Shown: positions 8,661-22,500, counted from the stretch's first letter. The stretch is DNA of 64,000 nucleotides from JASLBX01 sp036373915 (GCA_036373915.1 DASUUU010000073.1:41157-105156); one strand, 5' to 3'. Numbers and translations: made by a program. Notes: generated from the letters alone by a model not told the origin.

Positions 8661-10722
8661 ATGGCGAGCAGCGTCTTCGTTGCCTCGGCCGAGGGCGAAT
8701 CAGGCAAGTCAACGGTCGCACTCGGCCTGCTCGAACTGCTCACCGGGCGGGTCGGCCGGGTGGGCGTGTTCCGCCCCATCGTGCGGTCCGACAGCCGGCC
8801 GGACTACGTCCTGGAGATGCTGCTCGGTCAGGAGGGCGTGGACATTCCTTACGCCAAGGCGGCCGGTGTCACCTACGAGGACGTTCATGCCGACCCGGAT
8901 GCCGCGCTCACGACCATCGTCGAGCGCTATCACGTGATCGCCGACCAGTACGACGCCATCGTGATCGTCGGCAGCGACTACACCGACGTCGCCAGCCCGA
9001 CCGAGTTGTCGTACAACGCGCGTATCGCGGTCAATCTCGGGGCGCCGGTCCTGCTCGTGGTCGGCGGTCAGAGCCGGTCCGCTGCCGAGATCCGTGCCGT
9101 CGCAGACATGGCCGCCACCGAGCTCGCGGCCAACTACGGCAAGCTGCTGGCGATCATCGCCAATCGGGTCGACCCCGGCGAGCTGGACTCGGTAACGGCC
9201 GCCTTGACCGGCAAGGTGCCGGGTTATGCCATTCCCGCAGAGCCCTTCCTTACCGCGCCCGCCATCGCAGACCTGAAGGCGGCGTGCAGCGGCGTTCTCG
9301 TGAGCGGTGACGCGCAACTGCTCGACCGCGAGGCACTGGGTCTGCTCATCGGCGCCATGACTCTGCCCAATGTGCTCGACCGGCTGGTCGACGGTGGTGT
9401 CGTCGTCACGCCGGGCGACCGCGCAGACGTCCTGCTCGGGGTTCTGATGGCCCACGCCTCCCAGACATTTCCGTCCTTGTCCGGTGTCGTGCTCACCGGC
9501 GGCCTGCAACCGCCCGCAGCCGTCATCAGGCTGCTCGAGGGCGTCGATACCCGGCTGCCGGTCATCCTCGCCGAAACGGACACCTTCGAGACCGCCACCA
9601 GGCTGGCGGCCACGCGTGGGCGGGTGTCTCGCGACTCTCCGCGCAAGGTGGAGGTCGCCCGCTCGTTGTTCGCGTCGCACGTCGACGGCGCCGCACTGTC
9701 GGCACAGCTGGACGTCGCCCGCAGCGAGGTCGTCACGCCGCTGATGTTCGAGTACGAACTGCTGGACCGGGCCAGAGCCGCCGGCCAGCACATCGTCCTG
9801 CCGGAGGGAGACGAGGAGCGCATCCTGCGGGCGGCGGACAGCCTGCTGCGCCGATCCGTCGCCGAGCTGACGCTGCTCGGCGACCCCGCGGCGGTACGTG
9901 CGAAGGCGCAGCAACTCGGCCTCGATATCGCCGCGGCCCAGGTGCTCGACCCGTACGATCCCAGCCTCCGCGAGCGTTTCGCGACCGAGTACGCGCGGCT
10001 GCGCGCCCACAAGGGTATGACCGTCGAGGCCGCGCGAGACGTCGTGGTCGACGTCTCGTACTTCGGCACCATGATGGTGCTGCTCGGAATGGCCGACGGC
10101 ATGGTGTCCGGATCCGTGCACACGACCGCGCACACCATCCGCCCGGCCTTCGAGGTCATCAAGACCTCGCCTGGGGTGTCGGTCGTGTCCAGCGTGTTCT
10201 TCATGGCCCTGCGCGACCGGGTGCTGGTCTACGGCGACTGCGCGGTCGTCCCGGACCCCACTGCGGACCAGCTTGCCGACATAGCCATCTCGTCCGCCGC
10301 GACCGCCGCCCAGTTCGGCATCGAACCGCGGGTGGCGATGCTGTCGTACTCGACCGGCGAGTCCGGATCCGGAGCCGACGTCGACAAGGTTCGCGAGGCG
10401 ACGTCCCTGGTTCGGGCCCGCGAGCCCGGCATGTCGGTCGAGGGGCCGATCCAGTACGACGCCGCCATCGACGCGTCGGTCGCGCGGACCAAGTTGCCCG
10501 GCAGTGATGTGGCCGGGCGCGCCACCGTCTTCATCTTCCCCGACCTCAATACCGGCAACAACACCTACAAGGCGGTCCAGCGCTCCGCGGGCGCCGTGGC
10601 CATCGGACCGGTCCTTCAGGGACTCCGCAAACCGGTCAACGACCTCTCGCGGGGCGCGACCGTCCGCGACATCGTCAACACAGTGGCGATCACCGCCATC
10701 CAGGCCGCCACCGGAGGCGGCG

Positions 10723-10730
<8 letters not shown>
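8661..10730 (+). CDS. pta: Phosphate acetyltransferase
   Basis: 689 residues, the long actinobacterial/enterobacterial form. It interconverts acetyl-CoA plus phosphate and acetyl phosphate plus CoA. The N-terminus is a BioD-like P-loop domain (VASAEGESGKSTVALGLL), the middle is a DRTGG-type domain, and the C-terminal half (from about residue 360) is the catalytic PTA domain with IVLPEGDEERIL, GSVHTTAHTIRPAF and FPDLNTGNNTYKAVQR. It is followed by ackA with an 8-bp overlap, giving the acetate overflow/ATP-yielding Pta-AckA pathway. ATG 8661 is preferred to the GTG two codons upstream because family members begin at this Met-Ala-Ser. Confidence 0.95.
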
Positions 10731-11916
<1,186 letters not shown>

Positions 11917-11922
11917 GCGAGC

Positions 11923-13584
11923 TCAGGCGCCCCGCAGGACGGCGTGCACGGACTGAACCGCGGCCGAACCTTCGCCTACGGCCGAGGCGACGCGCTTCAT
12001 CGACATCGAGCGGACGTCGCCGACGGCGAACACACCCGGCTGGCTCGTTTCCAGCAGGTACGGGTCCCGCTCGAGTGACCAGTATTCGGGTTTCAGCTGC
12101 GGCCCTGTGATGACGAATCCGTGCGCATCCCGGACCACCTGCCCGTCCAGCCAATCGGTCCGCGGTCGGGCGCCGATGAAGACGAAGAGCCCGGCAGCGG
12201 TCAGCTCCTCGGTGGTCCCGTCGGTGGATTCGAGCAGCACCGCGGACAGCCGGTCGCGCCCGCTCACAGCGGCGATTCGGGTGCGGGTCCGTGTGACGAT
12301 GTTGTCGGTACGTTCGATGCGGTCGATGAGGTAGCGGGACATCCGCTCGTCGAGGCTGGCCGCCCGGACGACGATCACGACCCGCTCCGCCGTCTGCGCG
12401 AGGTGAAGTGCGGCCTGGCCCGCCGAGTTGGCGCCACCTACGATCACGACGTTCTCGCCCTTCCAGGCGTCGGGTTCGAAGGTGCTTGCCCCGTAGTACA
12501 CGCCGGCGCCGGTCAGCTCATCCGCGCCCGCCGCATCGAGCCGCTGGTATTGGACGCCGGTGGCCAGGATCACCGAACCGCAGAGCACCTCACGTCCGTC
12601 GTCCAACACCACCATGTGCTGCGGATACGCGTCCTTGAGCCGCACGGCGCGGCGGGGTGAGACCAAGACCGAACCGAAGCGCCGCGCCTGCGCCAGCGCC
12701 CGGCGGGCGAGCTCTGCTCCGGACACTCCCCGGGGGAAGCCCAGGTAATTCTCGATCCGCGAGCTCAGTGCGGCCTGACCGCCCGGCGCCTCGGCTTCGA
12801 TGATCAGCGTCCGCAGGCCCTCCGAACCACCGTAGACGGCGGCCGCCAGGCCAGCCGGCCCGGCGCCGACGACGATCAAGTCGTGGTAGTCCACATCCGG
12901 TGTCCCGGACAGGCCGAGCGCTTCGGCGACCTCCACCGGGCTCGGATCGATCAATACGCGGCCGTCGTCGAGCAGCAGTACTGGCAGCCTCGGCGCCGCC
13001 CCGGCAGCCGCCAGCAAAGCACCAGCCTCGGGCAGCTCGGCGTCGACCCAGCGGAACGCCACGAGATTCCGGGCGAGGTACTCGCGCAACCGGTGCGATT
13101 CCGCGGTCCAGCGCTCGCCGATCAGGCGGATACCGCTCTCGGGCCGCGGCCGAGTCGCGTTCCACTCCTCGAGCAACTCGTCGACGACCGGGTAGAGGTG
13201 TTGATCGGGCGGATCCCACGGCTTGAGGATGTAGTGGTCGAGCGACACCTCGTTGATCGCCGCAATCGCAGCGTCCGTATCGGCGTACGCGGTGAGCAGC
13301 ACGGAGCGCATGTGCGGCTGGAGCCGTTTGGCCGCGGCGAGCAGATCCGTGCCCGTTTGCACCGGCATCCGCTGGTCGGCCACCATCACAGCGACCGGGA
13401 TGCCGCGTCGCGTCGCCCGCTCGACGATCTCCATGGCATCCGGTCCCGATCCGGCTCCAACGATCCGGTAGCTACGGCCGTACCGAGCTCGCAGGTCCGC
13501 GACGACGGCCTCCAGGACGGGCGCGTCGTCATCGACGCTGACCAGCAACGGCACGACGGGTTGCGCAGGTGCATCAGCCGTCAT
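11923..13584 (-). CDS. Fused response regulator / thioredoxin-reductase-like flavoprotein without redox cysteines
   Basis: 553 residues in three parts. A receiver domain (1-130) has the phospho-acceptor Asp70 in VADQRMP and Lys121 in YILKPW. A Grx/Trx-like segment (about 150-235) lacks a CxxC. A thioredoxin-reductase fold follows, with FAD motif VVGAGPAGLAAA (238-249), NADPH motif IVGGANSAGQ (about 381) and VFAVGDVR near the C-terminus. The CATC active site of TrxB is replaced by GAST at 365-368, so it should not reduce thioredoxin; it is better viewed as an FAD/NADPH-binding output controlled by phosphorylation. Last gene of the six-gene signalling operon, overlapping the receiver-kinase gene by 11 nt. 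The same architecture is annotated in other genomes as 'fused response regulator/thioredoxin-disulfide reductase'. Confidence 0.85.
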   Translation of the reverse strand: MTADAPAQPVVPLLVSVDDDAPVLEAVVADLRARYGRSYRIVGAGSGPDAMEIVERATRRGIPVAVMVADQRMPVQTGTDLLAAAKRLQPHMRSVLLTAYADTDAAIAAINEVSLDHYILKPWDPPDQHLYPVVDELLEEWNATRPRPESGIRLIGERWTAESHRLREYLARNLVAFRWVDAELPEAGALLAAAGAAPRLPVLLLDDGRVLIDPSPVEVAEALGLSGTPDVDYHDLIVVGAGPAGLAAAVYGGSEGLRTLIIEAEAPGGQAALSSRIENYLGFPRGVSGAELARRALAQARRFGSVLVSPRRAVRLKDAYPQHMVVLDDGREVLCGSVILATGVQYQRLDAAGADELTGAGVYYGASTFEPDAWKGENVVIVGGANSAGQAALHLAQTAERVVIVVRAASLDERMSRYLIDRIERTDNIVTRTRTRIAAVSGRDRLSAVLLESTDGTTEELTAAGLFVFIGARPRTDWLDGQVVRDAHGFVITGPQLKPEYWSLERDPYLLETSQPGVFAVGDVRSMSMKRVASAVGEGSAAVQSVHAVLRGA

Positions 13585-14969
13585 CGGATCTCCTCGCTGG
13601 TGGTCTCGCCGGAAGTTCGGCCGAGAACACCGTGTCGCTCGGCTGGGACCGGACCGTCAGCCGGCCGCCGTGGACGTCGGTCACGATCTGGTGCGAGATT
13701 GACAGGCCCAATCCGGTGCCCTGGCCCGGGGGCTTGGTCGTCACGAAGGGATCGAAGACGCGGCCCAGCAGGTCCTCCGGAATGCCCGGGCCGTCGTCGG
13801 CGACCTCGACCACGACCCCGTTATCGACACGTTGGGTGCGCACGGTGATCCGGCCGGTCTCGCCCACCGCCGCTATCGCGTTGTCCAGCAGGTTCGTCCA
13901 TACCTGGTTGAGCTGGCCGCCGTACGCCGACACAGCCGGTAGATCCGCGGCGTACTCACGGACGACCGTGACACCGGGCGGCAGCCTGTGCTGGAGGATC
14001 GTCAGGGTGTCGTCGAGCCCGGCGTGGATGTCCACGTCCTGCTGCGGAGCCCGATCCAGGTATGCGTAGCCGCGCAGCGCCGCGGTGAGCTCTGCGATGC
14101 GGCCGATGCTGTCGGTGATCTGGCGCGCTGCCGCGCCGAGCGCCGACCGCACACCGAACCAGGCGACGGCTAGGTCCGCCCCACTGCCGAGATCGGCCAG
14201 CACAGCGGCGGCGTCATCGGCCGTGACGCCGGCAGCGACCAGGTCCCCGGCTCTGGTCCAGGCCTCAGATACGGCGTGGCGCTGAAGGCGGGCCGATACG
14301 TCAGCCACCTGGTCCTCGCGCTCTGCCGCCGATAGCCGAACCGGATCGGCAGCGACTACGTGGTCGAAGGCGCTGATCAGCCGGGCGGCGTCAGGACGCT
14401 CGACCAGCCGGGCCAAGATGTCGTCGGCAGCGCCGAGCGACCCGCCGAGCCGCCGTGCAGTGCTCAACGCTGCCGCCGCCGGGTTGTTCAGCTCGTGCCC
14501 GAGCCCGGCGCTCAGCCGGCCCAACATCGCCAGCCGCTCCTGTTGGCGCATGGCGAGCTCTTGCCGCAGGTAATCCTGCTCGACCCCTCGGAGGCGGGCC
14601 TGTTCGAGCGCGGTACGTATCCGGACGCTGAAGATCACCGGGTCGAATGGCTTGGGCAGGCAGTCGATCGCGCCCATCTCGATAGCCCGGGCGATGTCCT
14701 CGGTGGCCTCGACCGCGGAGATGACCAGCACCGGGATGTCGCGCATGGCCGGATCGCGGGCCATCGCGGCCAGCACGTCGAACCCGTCCATCTCCGGCAT
14801 AAGCAGGTCGAGCAGCACCATGTCGATGTGCTGGGCTGCCAGTACGTCCAGCGCCGCACGGCCGTTCTCGGCCTGGAGAACCCGATGACCTTCGCGCTCG
14901 ACACCTTTGGCCAGCGCGAGCCGGTTCACCAGCGTGTCCTCCACCACAAGGACCGTCGCGGGCCCGCCG

Positions 14970-14980
<11 letters not shown>
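13574..14980 (-). CDS. Receiver-histidine kinase (REC-HisKA-HATPase)
   Basis: 468 residues, soluble. A receiver occupies 8-125 (VVEDT acidic pocket, Asp58 in VLLDLLMPEMDG, Lys in CLPKPFD), followed by a coiled-coil linker. The H-box is LSAGLGHELNNP, and the ATPase domain shows N-box NLLDNAIAAV, G1 DDGPGIP, F-box DPFVTTKP and G2 GTGLGLS. Receiver-first kinases normally take phosphate from an upstream kinase and pass it on or respond to it. The ATG at 14980 sits inside the end of the hybrid-kinase gene (11-nt overlap), ruling out the much longer reading from 15523. Its likely partners are the receiver-TrxR-like protein downstream and the kinase upstream. Confidence 0.9.
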
Positions 14981-17468
<2,488 letters not shown>

Positions 17469-17470
17469 GG

Positions 17471-18190
17471 CTACCGTTCCTCTCCGCTCAGCATTCGCTT
17501 GAGTTCCGCAGCGTCGGCGGCCAACTGCCGGTAGTACCCGGTTCCCGTGACCTCGGCGGCCTGCTCGCCAACCCGGCGCCGGTCGATCGCGATTCGAAGT
17601 TGAGCGAGCTCCTGCCGCAGAGCCGCCTCGCGGGCCTGCACCTCGGCCGCCATCCGGTGGAAAACGCGGGCCAGGAGGCCCAGTGCATCTTTCCGTGCGA
17701 CGACCGGCTGCAACTCCATCGCGTCATAGCGTCCGTCCTCCAACGCTTCCGCCGCGGCGATGACCCGCTCCACCTGTCTGAGGTGATCGAGTTCGACGTC
17801 ACGCAGCCGCTTGGTCGCCAGCGAGGTCGTGAGTCGAGCTCGCAACACCTCTCGGTCGAACGGTTTGATCAGGTAATCGGTGGCGCCCAGCTCGATGCAC
17901 CGAACCAGGCTCGCCTGGTCCTCGACCGCGGAGACCACGATGACCGGTACGTGAGCCAGGTCAGGGATGGCCTTGATCCGGCGCAGCGTTTCGAAGCCGT
18001 CCATGACCGGCATCAGCAGATCGAGGAGTACGAGATCCGCGGCCTCGACAGCAAGTGTGGCCAGTGCGGACTTGCCGTCCTGCGTGGTTCGCACGTCGTA
18101 ACCGAGCTGCGCGATCGCCCGAGCCAGCAGCCCACGGTCGATGGCGGTGTCGTCGACGACCAGTACCTTTCCACCTTCTCGGTCAGTCAT
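17471..18190 (-). CDS. Stand-alone response regulator with C-terminal helical region
   Basis: 239 residues. The receiver (8-125) has VVDDT, Asp57 in VLLDLLMPVMDG, the Ser in VVSAVED and Lys109 in YLIKPFD, so it should be phosphorylatable. The remaining ~115 residues are helical and charged, probably coiled coil (RVFHRMAAEVQAREAAL), with no DNA-binding domain. Such regulators act by protein contact, here most likely with the kinase or transporter encoded next to it. The ATG at 18190 overlaps the transporter stop by 8 nt; AGAGGA lies 6 nt upstream of it, favouring it over the GTG one codon earlier. Confidence 0.88.
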   Translation of the reverse strand: MTDREGGKVLVVDDTAIDRGLLARAIAQLGYDVRTTQDGKSALATLAVEAADLVLLDLLMPVMDGFETLRRIKAIPDLAHVPVIVVSAVEDQASLVRCIELGATDYLIKPFDREVLRARLTTSLATKRLRDVELDHLRQVERVIAAAEALEDGRYDAMELQPVVARKDALGLLARVFHRMAAEVQAREAALRQELAQLRIAIDRRRVGEQAAEVTGTGYYRQLAADAAELKRMLSGEER

Positions 18191-20384
18191 CACGGTTCCT
18201 CTGACCGCTCCGTCCCTCCGGCAGCTCGATGATGAGTCCCCCGCCGTCCGGAAGGGGCATGAGGCTCTCGCCCTGGACGCGTCGCGTCGTCGACTGTCCC
18301 GCAGCCGAGTCGAGCGAGAGCCGCACGGTGAGCGGTCCGGATTCTCCGACCGTGTCGACCTCGTGTGTCCAGAGCCTGAGCTGATCGATTCCCTCGGCCG
18401 CCAGGTCGACGGTTACGGTCGTTGTCCGCCGGGGTAGATCGACCGCGCCCCTCCGATCTGGCGGCAAGGAGTCATGACCGTTGGCGATGACAGGCACGGT
18501 GGCAGGCGCTCCGCTTGCCATGACACGTAGCCGGTACCGCGCTTGATCGCGATCGCGCCGTAGCTCCACGCTGAGCAGCGGGCGCATGGCATCGGTGTGG
18601 AGTACGTATCCGGTGAGCGCCAGTCCGATCACGGCCGCCGCGGCGGCGGAAACCCGGGCGACAGATGACGTCCAGATCACCGCAGCGTGCGCCACCAGTG
18701 CCAGCACGAACACCGCGTACACGGCCACGCTCAGCGTGCGACTCGCCAGCCACCTTGCCGGGGGCTCCGGTACGCCATCACCGCGCCGTTGTGCGGAGGC
18801 GAAGAGCAGGACTGGAATCACACCCGCGATGAACGGGACGGCGAGCGTGCCGGCGGCGCTCAGTGACCCGGTGAACGATTCACGATTGGTCATCAGCAGC
18901 GCTTCGGCGACGGCGAACACTGCCACGAGCGGGCCGATGGCAGCCAGCCGGGCAGCACGACCATCACCACGAATCAGCTCACGCGCTTGAAAGTGGAGCC
19001 CGAGCGAAAAATGCACGGCGGCCATGCCCATGGCCAGGACCACGAAGATCGACCCAACCGCGAGGACCAGTGGGCCGGTGGCATCGGCGAGCGGTTCGAG
19101 CACCGTTCCGCGCTCGTCGGCCAGCCCGGCAGGCGCTACCGCCCCGGTGACGGCGAACGTCCATACCGAGTACAAGGCCGCAGCGGTGATCATGCCGGCA
19201 ATGGCGCCGCGCAGCAGCGACCGCCCGCCGGGCTCGCGGCGCAGCACGACCCGCGCACAGTTCGCGACCGAGGTATGACCGAAGAATGCAAGCAGCACGA
19301 CCCCGAACGCCGCCGCCGCCACGGTGGGGTCGAACGACTGCCCGGCCGAGCCGGCGACCTCGGTCAGGTTGGCCGGGTCGAGATCGGCGAAGGCGAGTCC
19401 GGACAGCACCAGCAAGATCACCACGTTGACGCTCCCGACAAGGAGCGCCGACGCCACCGTGGCGTCCAGCCGGCCACGCCAGACGAAGCCGGCGGTCACA
19501 ACGAACAGCACGAGCGCCCAGCCGGGTGCCGGCACGCCGGTGGCCGCGTCGAGCACCGACGAGAAGCCGACGTAGTAGGCGAGCAGTGCGACCACCGCAA
19601 TGGCGACCATGGCGACGGACAGCACAACCCGGGCGCCGGCCCCCAGGTAGCGGCCGACGACCTGGCCGAGATACGCGCCGCCCCAGCGGACCGGCCCGGT
19701 CCGGGTCAGCGACTCGGCGATCTTCGCCACGGTGACGACATTGACCGCACCCATCAACACGATCAGGACCACGCCGGCCAGCGGGCCGACGCCGGATAAG
19801 GCGATCGGCAACGCGAGAACGCCGGCCCCGACGGTCTGGGTCAGGGTCAGCCCGAATGACGTCCAGAATGGCGAGAGGTGGTCGAGCCTAGCCACCAGGC
19901 GTGCTTGCGCCCACCGCATGCGCTCCCGCCACCCGATCCGGCCGGCCCACAACTGGGCTGGAGTGAGGCCATACCGGGTCTGCAGCGCGTCGGCGACGTT
20001 CGCGTCTCCGAGTCCCAGGACAGCTCGCAGGGCACGCACGTCGGACTCCCGGGCCGGGTACTTCACCGCAAGCCGGTGAGCGAGGTCGGCGCGGGTACCG
20101 GCGTCCGCCGGGATGATGTGGGCAAGGGCGGCGACGAACCGCTCCAGGTCCTGAATCCGAACCGGCGCGGGTGGTACCTCTCGGCCCGAGGCGAGCGCCG
20201 CCAGGAGTCCTTGCCCCCTCGCCTCGACCAGGTCGTCGCAGATGGCCGGGGCCGTCGCGTCCGCTGCGCGTTGCGCCAGGTAGGCGACTCGGCTCTCGAC
20301 GGCGAACAGCAGGGTGCTTGCCCGCCGGCCACCCAGCCCACCAAGCAGCTGTTCGCGCGACACGACCTCCGGCGGTTCACTCAT
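18183..20384 (-). CDS. APC-superfamily transporter with soluble N- and C-terminal extensions (possible transceptor)
   Basis: 733 residues. Residues 1-165 are a soluble helical domain, with no match I can name. About 12 membrane segments follow (170-620), starting FGLTLTQTVGAGVLALPIAL, the unwound TM1 typical of amino-acid/polyamine APC transporters (G-AGVLALP). A C-terminal ~110-residue soluble beta-rich domain ends the protein. The extra domains and the position between a MinD-like ATPase and three phosphorelay proteins suggest it senses a substrate and signals, rather than (or besides) transporting; that is inference. The start at 20384 overlaps the stop of the ATPase gene by 8 nt; a GTG at 20393 is possible. 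Confidence 0.75.
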   Translation of the reverse strand: MSEPPEVVSREQLLGGLGGRRASTLLFAVESRVAYLAQRAADATAPAICDDLVEARGQGLLAALASGREVPPAPVRIQDLERFVAALAHIIPADAGTRADLAHRLAVKYPARESDVRALRAVLGLGDANVADALQTRYGLTPAQLWAGRIGWRERMRWAQARLVARLDHLSPFWTSFGLTLTQTVGAGVLALPIALSGVGPLAGVVLIVLMGAVNVVTVAKIAESLTRTGPVRWGGAYLGQVVGRYLGAGARVVLSVAMVAIAVVALLAYYVGFSSVLDAATGVPAPGWALVLFVVTAGFVWRGRLDATVASALLVGSVNVVILLVLSGLAFADLDPANLTEVAGSAGQSFDPTVAAAAFGVVLLAFFGHTSVANCARVVLRREPGGRSLLRGAIAGMITAAALYSVWTFAVTGAVAPAGLADERGTVLEPLADATGPLVLAVGSIFVVLAMGMAAVHFSLGLHFQARELIRGDGRAARLAAIGPLVAVFAVAEALLMTNRESFTGSLSAAGTLAVPFIAGVIPVLLFASAQRRGDGVPEPPARWLASRTLSVAVYAVFVLALVAHAAVIWTSSVARVSAAAAAVIGLALTGYVLHTDAMRPLLSVELRRDRDQARYRLRVMASGAPATVPVIANGHDSLPPDRRGAVDLPRRTTTVTVDLAAEGIDQLRLWTHEVDTVGESGPLTVRLSLDSAAGQSTTRRVQGESLMPLPDGGGLIIELPEGRSGQRNRDD

Positions 20385-21138
20385 GAGCGTCACCGTCGAG
20401 TACGTAGTCCGTTACCTCGCCGACTGCAGTGGTGAATGGATGTCCCGGGTAGAGCAACGTGAACACGTCCGCACTCGCCAGCGACATCACGGCATCGTCG
20501 TGGCGTATCAGCCCGACGACGGCCGCCCCGTAGGTCTTCTCGACCGTGGCCCGCACGTGGCCGGGATCGAGCGCTGGCGGGACCTTGTTGACGACCAGCG
20601 CTCGTCGCGGCACGCCGAGGTCGTCGGCCACCTCGACGATCACTCCCGTGCCCTCGTAGTCCTGTTGGTCCGGACGCAGGACCATCAGCACGGTGTCCGA
20701 GATCACCAGGGCGAGCAGCGTCTCCTCGCCGAGTCCGGGGTGGGTATCGACCAGCAGGGTATCCAGGCCCAGCTCGTCGACCAGTTCACGCAACCCGCGG
20801 ACCAGGCGCTGCGCGTCGTAACCATCACGAAGCACTCGGCTTATCTCACCAGGTCGGACACTTGACGGCACCAGGTGGATCGAGCCCGCCAGTCCTTGTG
20901 GAGTCACATCGTGCGCAACCTCGCCGATCGCGCGGTCGGCGAACAGGTGATCGTTCAGCGTCGCCTGGATCTGCGGACCGGCGAGGCCGAACAGCACGTG
21001 GATCCCTGGAGACTGGATATCGGTATCGACCACACCGACGTGCTGGCCTTGCTGGGCAAGCTGAACCGCGAGGTTGGCGGTCAGGTTGGACTTACCGGTC
21101 CCGCCCCGGAAGGAGTGGATAGAGACGACGCGGACCAT
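20377..21138 (-). CDS. MinD/ParA-family ATPase
   Basis: 253 residues, soluble P-loop ATPase of the SIMIBI class. The deviant Walker A is FRGGTGKSN at 10-18: the signature first Lys of KGGxGK is replaced by Arg, while the second Lys is kept. Walker A' is DTDIQSPGIH, and the Walker B-like stretch is LLVDTHPGLGEE. A C-terminal amphipathic targeting helix as in MinD is not obvious. It opens the six-gene signalling operon and probably acts as an ATP-switched assembly or positioning factor for the membrane proteins encoded downstream (inference). ATG at 21138; the 69-bp gap to deoA contains no clear terminator, so read-through from the nucleoside operon is possible. Confidence 0.85.
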   Translation of the reverse strand: MVRVVSIHSFRGGTGKSNLTANLAVQLAQQGQHVGVVDTDIQSPGIHVLFGLAGPQIQATLNDHLFADRAIGEVAHDVTPQGLAGSIHLVPSSVRPGEISRVLRDGYDAQRLVRGLRELVDELGLDTLLVDTHPGLGEETLLALVISDTVLMVLRPDQQDYEGTGVIVEVADDLGVPRRALVVNKVPPALDPGHVRATVEKTYGAAVVGLIRHDDAVMSLASADVFTLLYPGHPFTTAVGEVTDYVLDGDAHE

Positions 21139-21207
21139 GTCAGCACCCCCGGCCGCAGCGTGGATTCAGCGTACCCCTCCACGCTTGACCGGGGGAACCC
21201 CTGATGA

Positions 21208-22500
21208 TCACGCTATGCGGTCGATGACCAGCGATGGCAGATCGGGTCGGGAGCCGGACGGGGCGATGTCGTACGCGTCGTCCAGTGCGGCCAGCGCACG
21301 CTCGAAGCGCTCGGGTTCGTCGGTGTGCAGGGTCAGCAGCGGTTCGCCGCCGCGCACGAGTGCACCCGGCTTGGCATGCATCTCGACGCCGGCGCCGGCC
21401 TGCACGGGATCCTCCTTGCGGGCCCGCCCCGCACCGAGCCGCCAGGCCGCGACGCCGACCGCCAGCGCGTCCAGGCGAGTCAGAACTCCACCGGCCGGCG
21501 CCAAGATGGTGTGCTGCTCGCGGGCGACTGGAAGTGGTGCGTCCGGATCTCCACCCTGGGCTCGCACCATGGCCTTCCACACGTCCATCGCCGACCCGTT
21601 GTTGAGCGCGTCGGCCGGATCCCGATCACCGTCCACGCCGGCTGCGCTGAGCATCTCGCGCGCCAAGCTCACGGTCAGCTCGACCACGTCTTGCGGGCCG
21701 CCACCGGCCAGCACCTCGACCGACTCGCGGACCTCGAGCGCGTTGCCGGCGGTGAGGCCGAGCGGAGTCTGCATGTTGGTGAGCAGGGCCACCGTGTTCA
21801 CCCCGGCGTCGGTGCCGAGTTCAACCATGGTGCGGGCCAGCTCGCGCGCCGAATCGGCGTCCTTCATGAACGCGCCCGAGCCGACCTTGACGTCCAGGAC
21901 AAGGGCCCCCGTGCCTTCGGCGATCTTCTTGCTCATGATCGACGAGGCGATCAGCGGGATGGCTTCGACGGTGCCCGTGACATCACGCAAGGCGTATAGC
22001 TTCTTGTCCGCCGGCGCGAGGTTCTCACCGGCGGCGCAGACGACCGCGCCCACCGATCGAAGCTGGGCCAGCATCTCGTCGGCCGACAGCGAGGCTCGCC
22101 AACCCGGGATCGACTCGAGCTTGTCCAGCGTGCCGCCGGTGTGACCAAGGCCGCGGCCGGACAGCTGTGGCACGGCCGCACCGCAGGCGGCGACCGTCGG
22201 CGCTAGCGGCAGGGTGATCTTGTCGCCCACCCCGCCTGTCGAGTGTTTGTCCGTCGTCGGCCGTCCCACCTCCGACCAGTCCATTCGCGAGCCGCTTGCG
22301 ACCATCGCCGTGGTCCAACGCGCGACCTCGCGCCGCGACATGCCGTTCAGCAGGATGGCCATGGCCAGGGCGGACATCTGCTCGTCGGCGACGGCGCCCC
22401 GGGTGTACGCGTCGACGACCCAGTCGATCTGGGCGTCGGTCAGCTCCACGCGGTCGCGCTTGGCCCGGATCACGTCCACGGCATCGAACGGTTCGCTCAC
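21208..22500 (-). CDS. deoA: Thymidine/pyrimidine-nucleoside phosphorylase
   Basis: About 430 residues, typical length. It phosphorolyses thymidine (and probably uridine or deoxyuridine) to base plus (deoxy)ribose-1-phosphate. Family motifs: DKHSTGGVGDKITLPLAP (phosphate site), SGRGLGHTGGTLDKLE (the glycosyl transferase family 3 signature), SKKIAEG, and a C-terminal pyrimidine nucleoside phosphorylase domain with HAKPGALVRGGE. The GTG at 22500 (protein beginning SEPFDAVDVIRAKRD) best matches homologues; an ATG at 22512 and a longer reading to 22560 are alternatives with poor ribosome-binding sites. Last gene of the nucleoside uptake/salvage operon. Confidence 0.93.
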   Translation of the reverse strand: MSEPFDAVDVIRAKRDRVELTDAQIDWVVDAYTRGAVADEQMSALAMAILLNGMSRREVARWTTAMVASGSRMDWSEVGRPTTDKHSTGGVGDKITLPLAPTVAACGAAVPQLSGRGLGHTGGTLDKLESIPGWRASLSADEMLAQLRSVGAVVCAAGENLAPADKKLYALRDVTGTVEAIPLIASSIMSKKIAEGTGALVLDVKVGSGAFMKDADSARELARTMVELGTDAGVNTVALLTNMQTPLGLTAGNALEVRESVEVLAGGGPQDVVELTVSLAREMLSAAGVDGDRDPADALNNGSAMDVWKAMVRAQGGDPDAPLPVAREQHTILAPAGGVLTRLDALAVGVAAWRLGAGRARKEDPVQAGAGVEMHAKPGALVRGGEPLLTLHTDEPERFERALAALDDAYDIAPSGSRPDLPSLVIDRIA

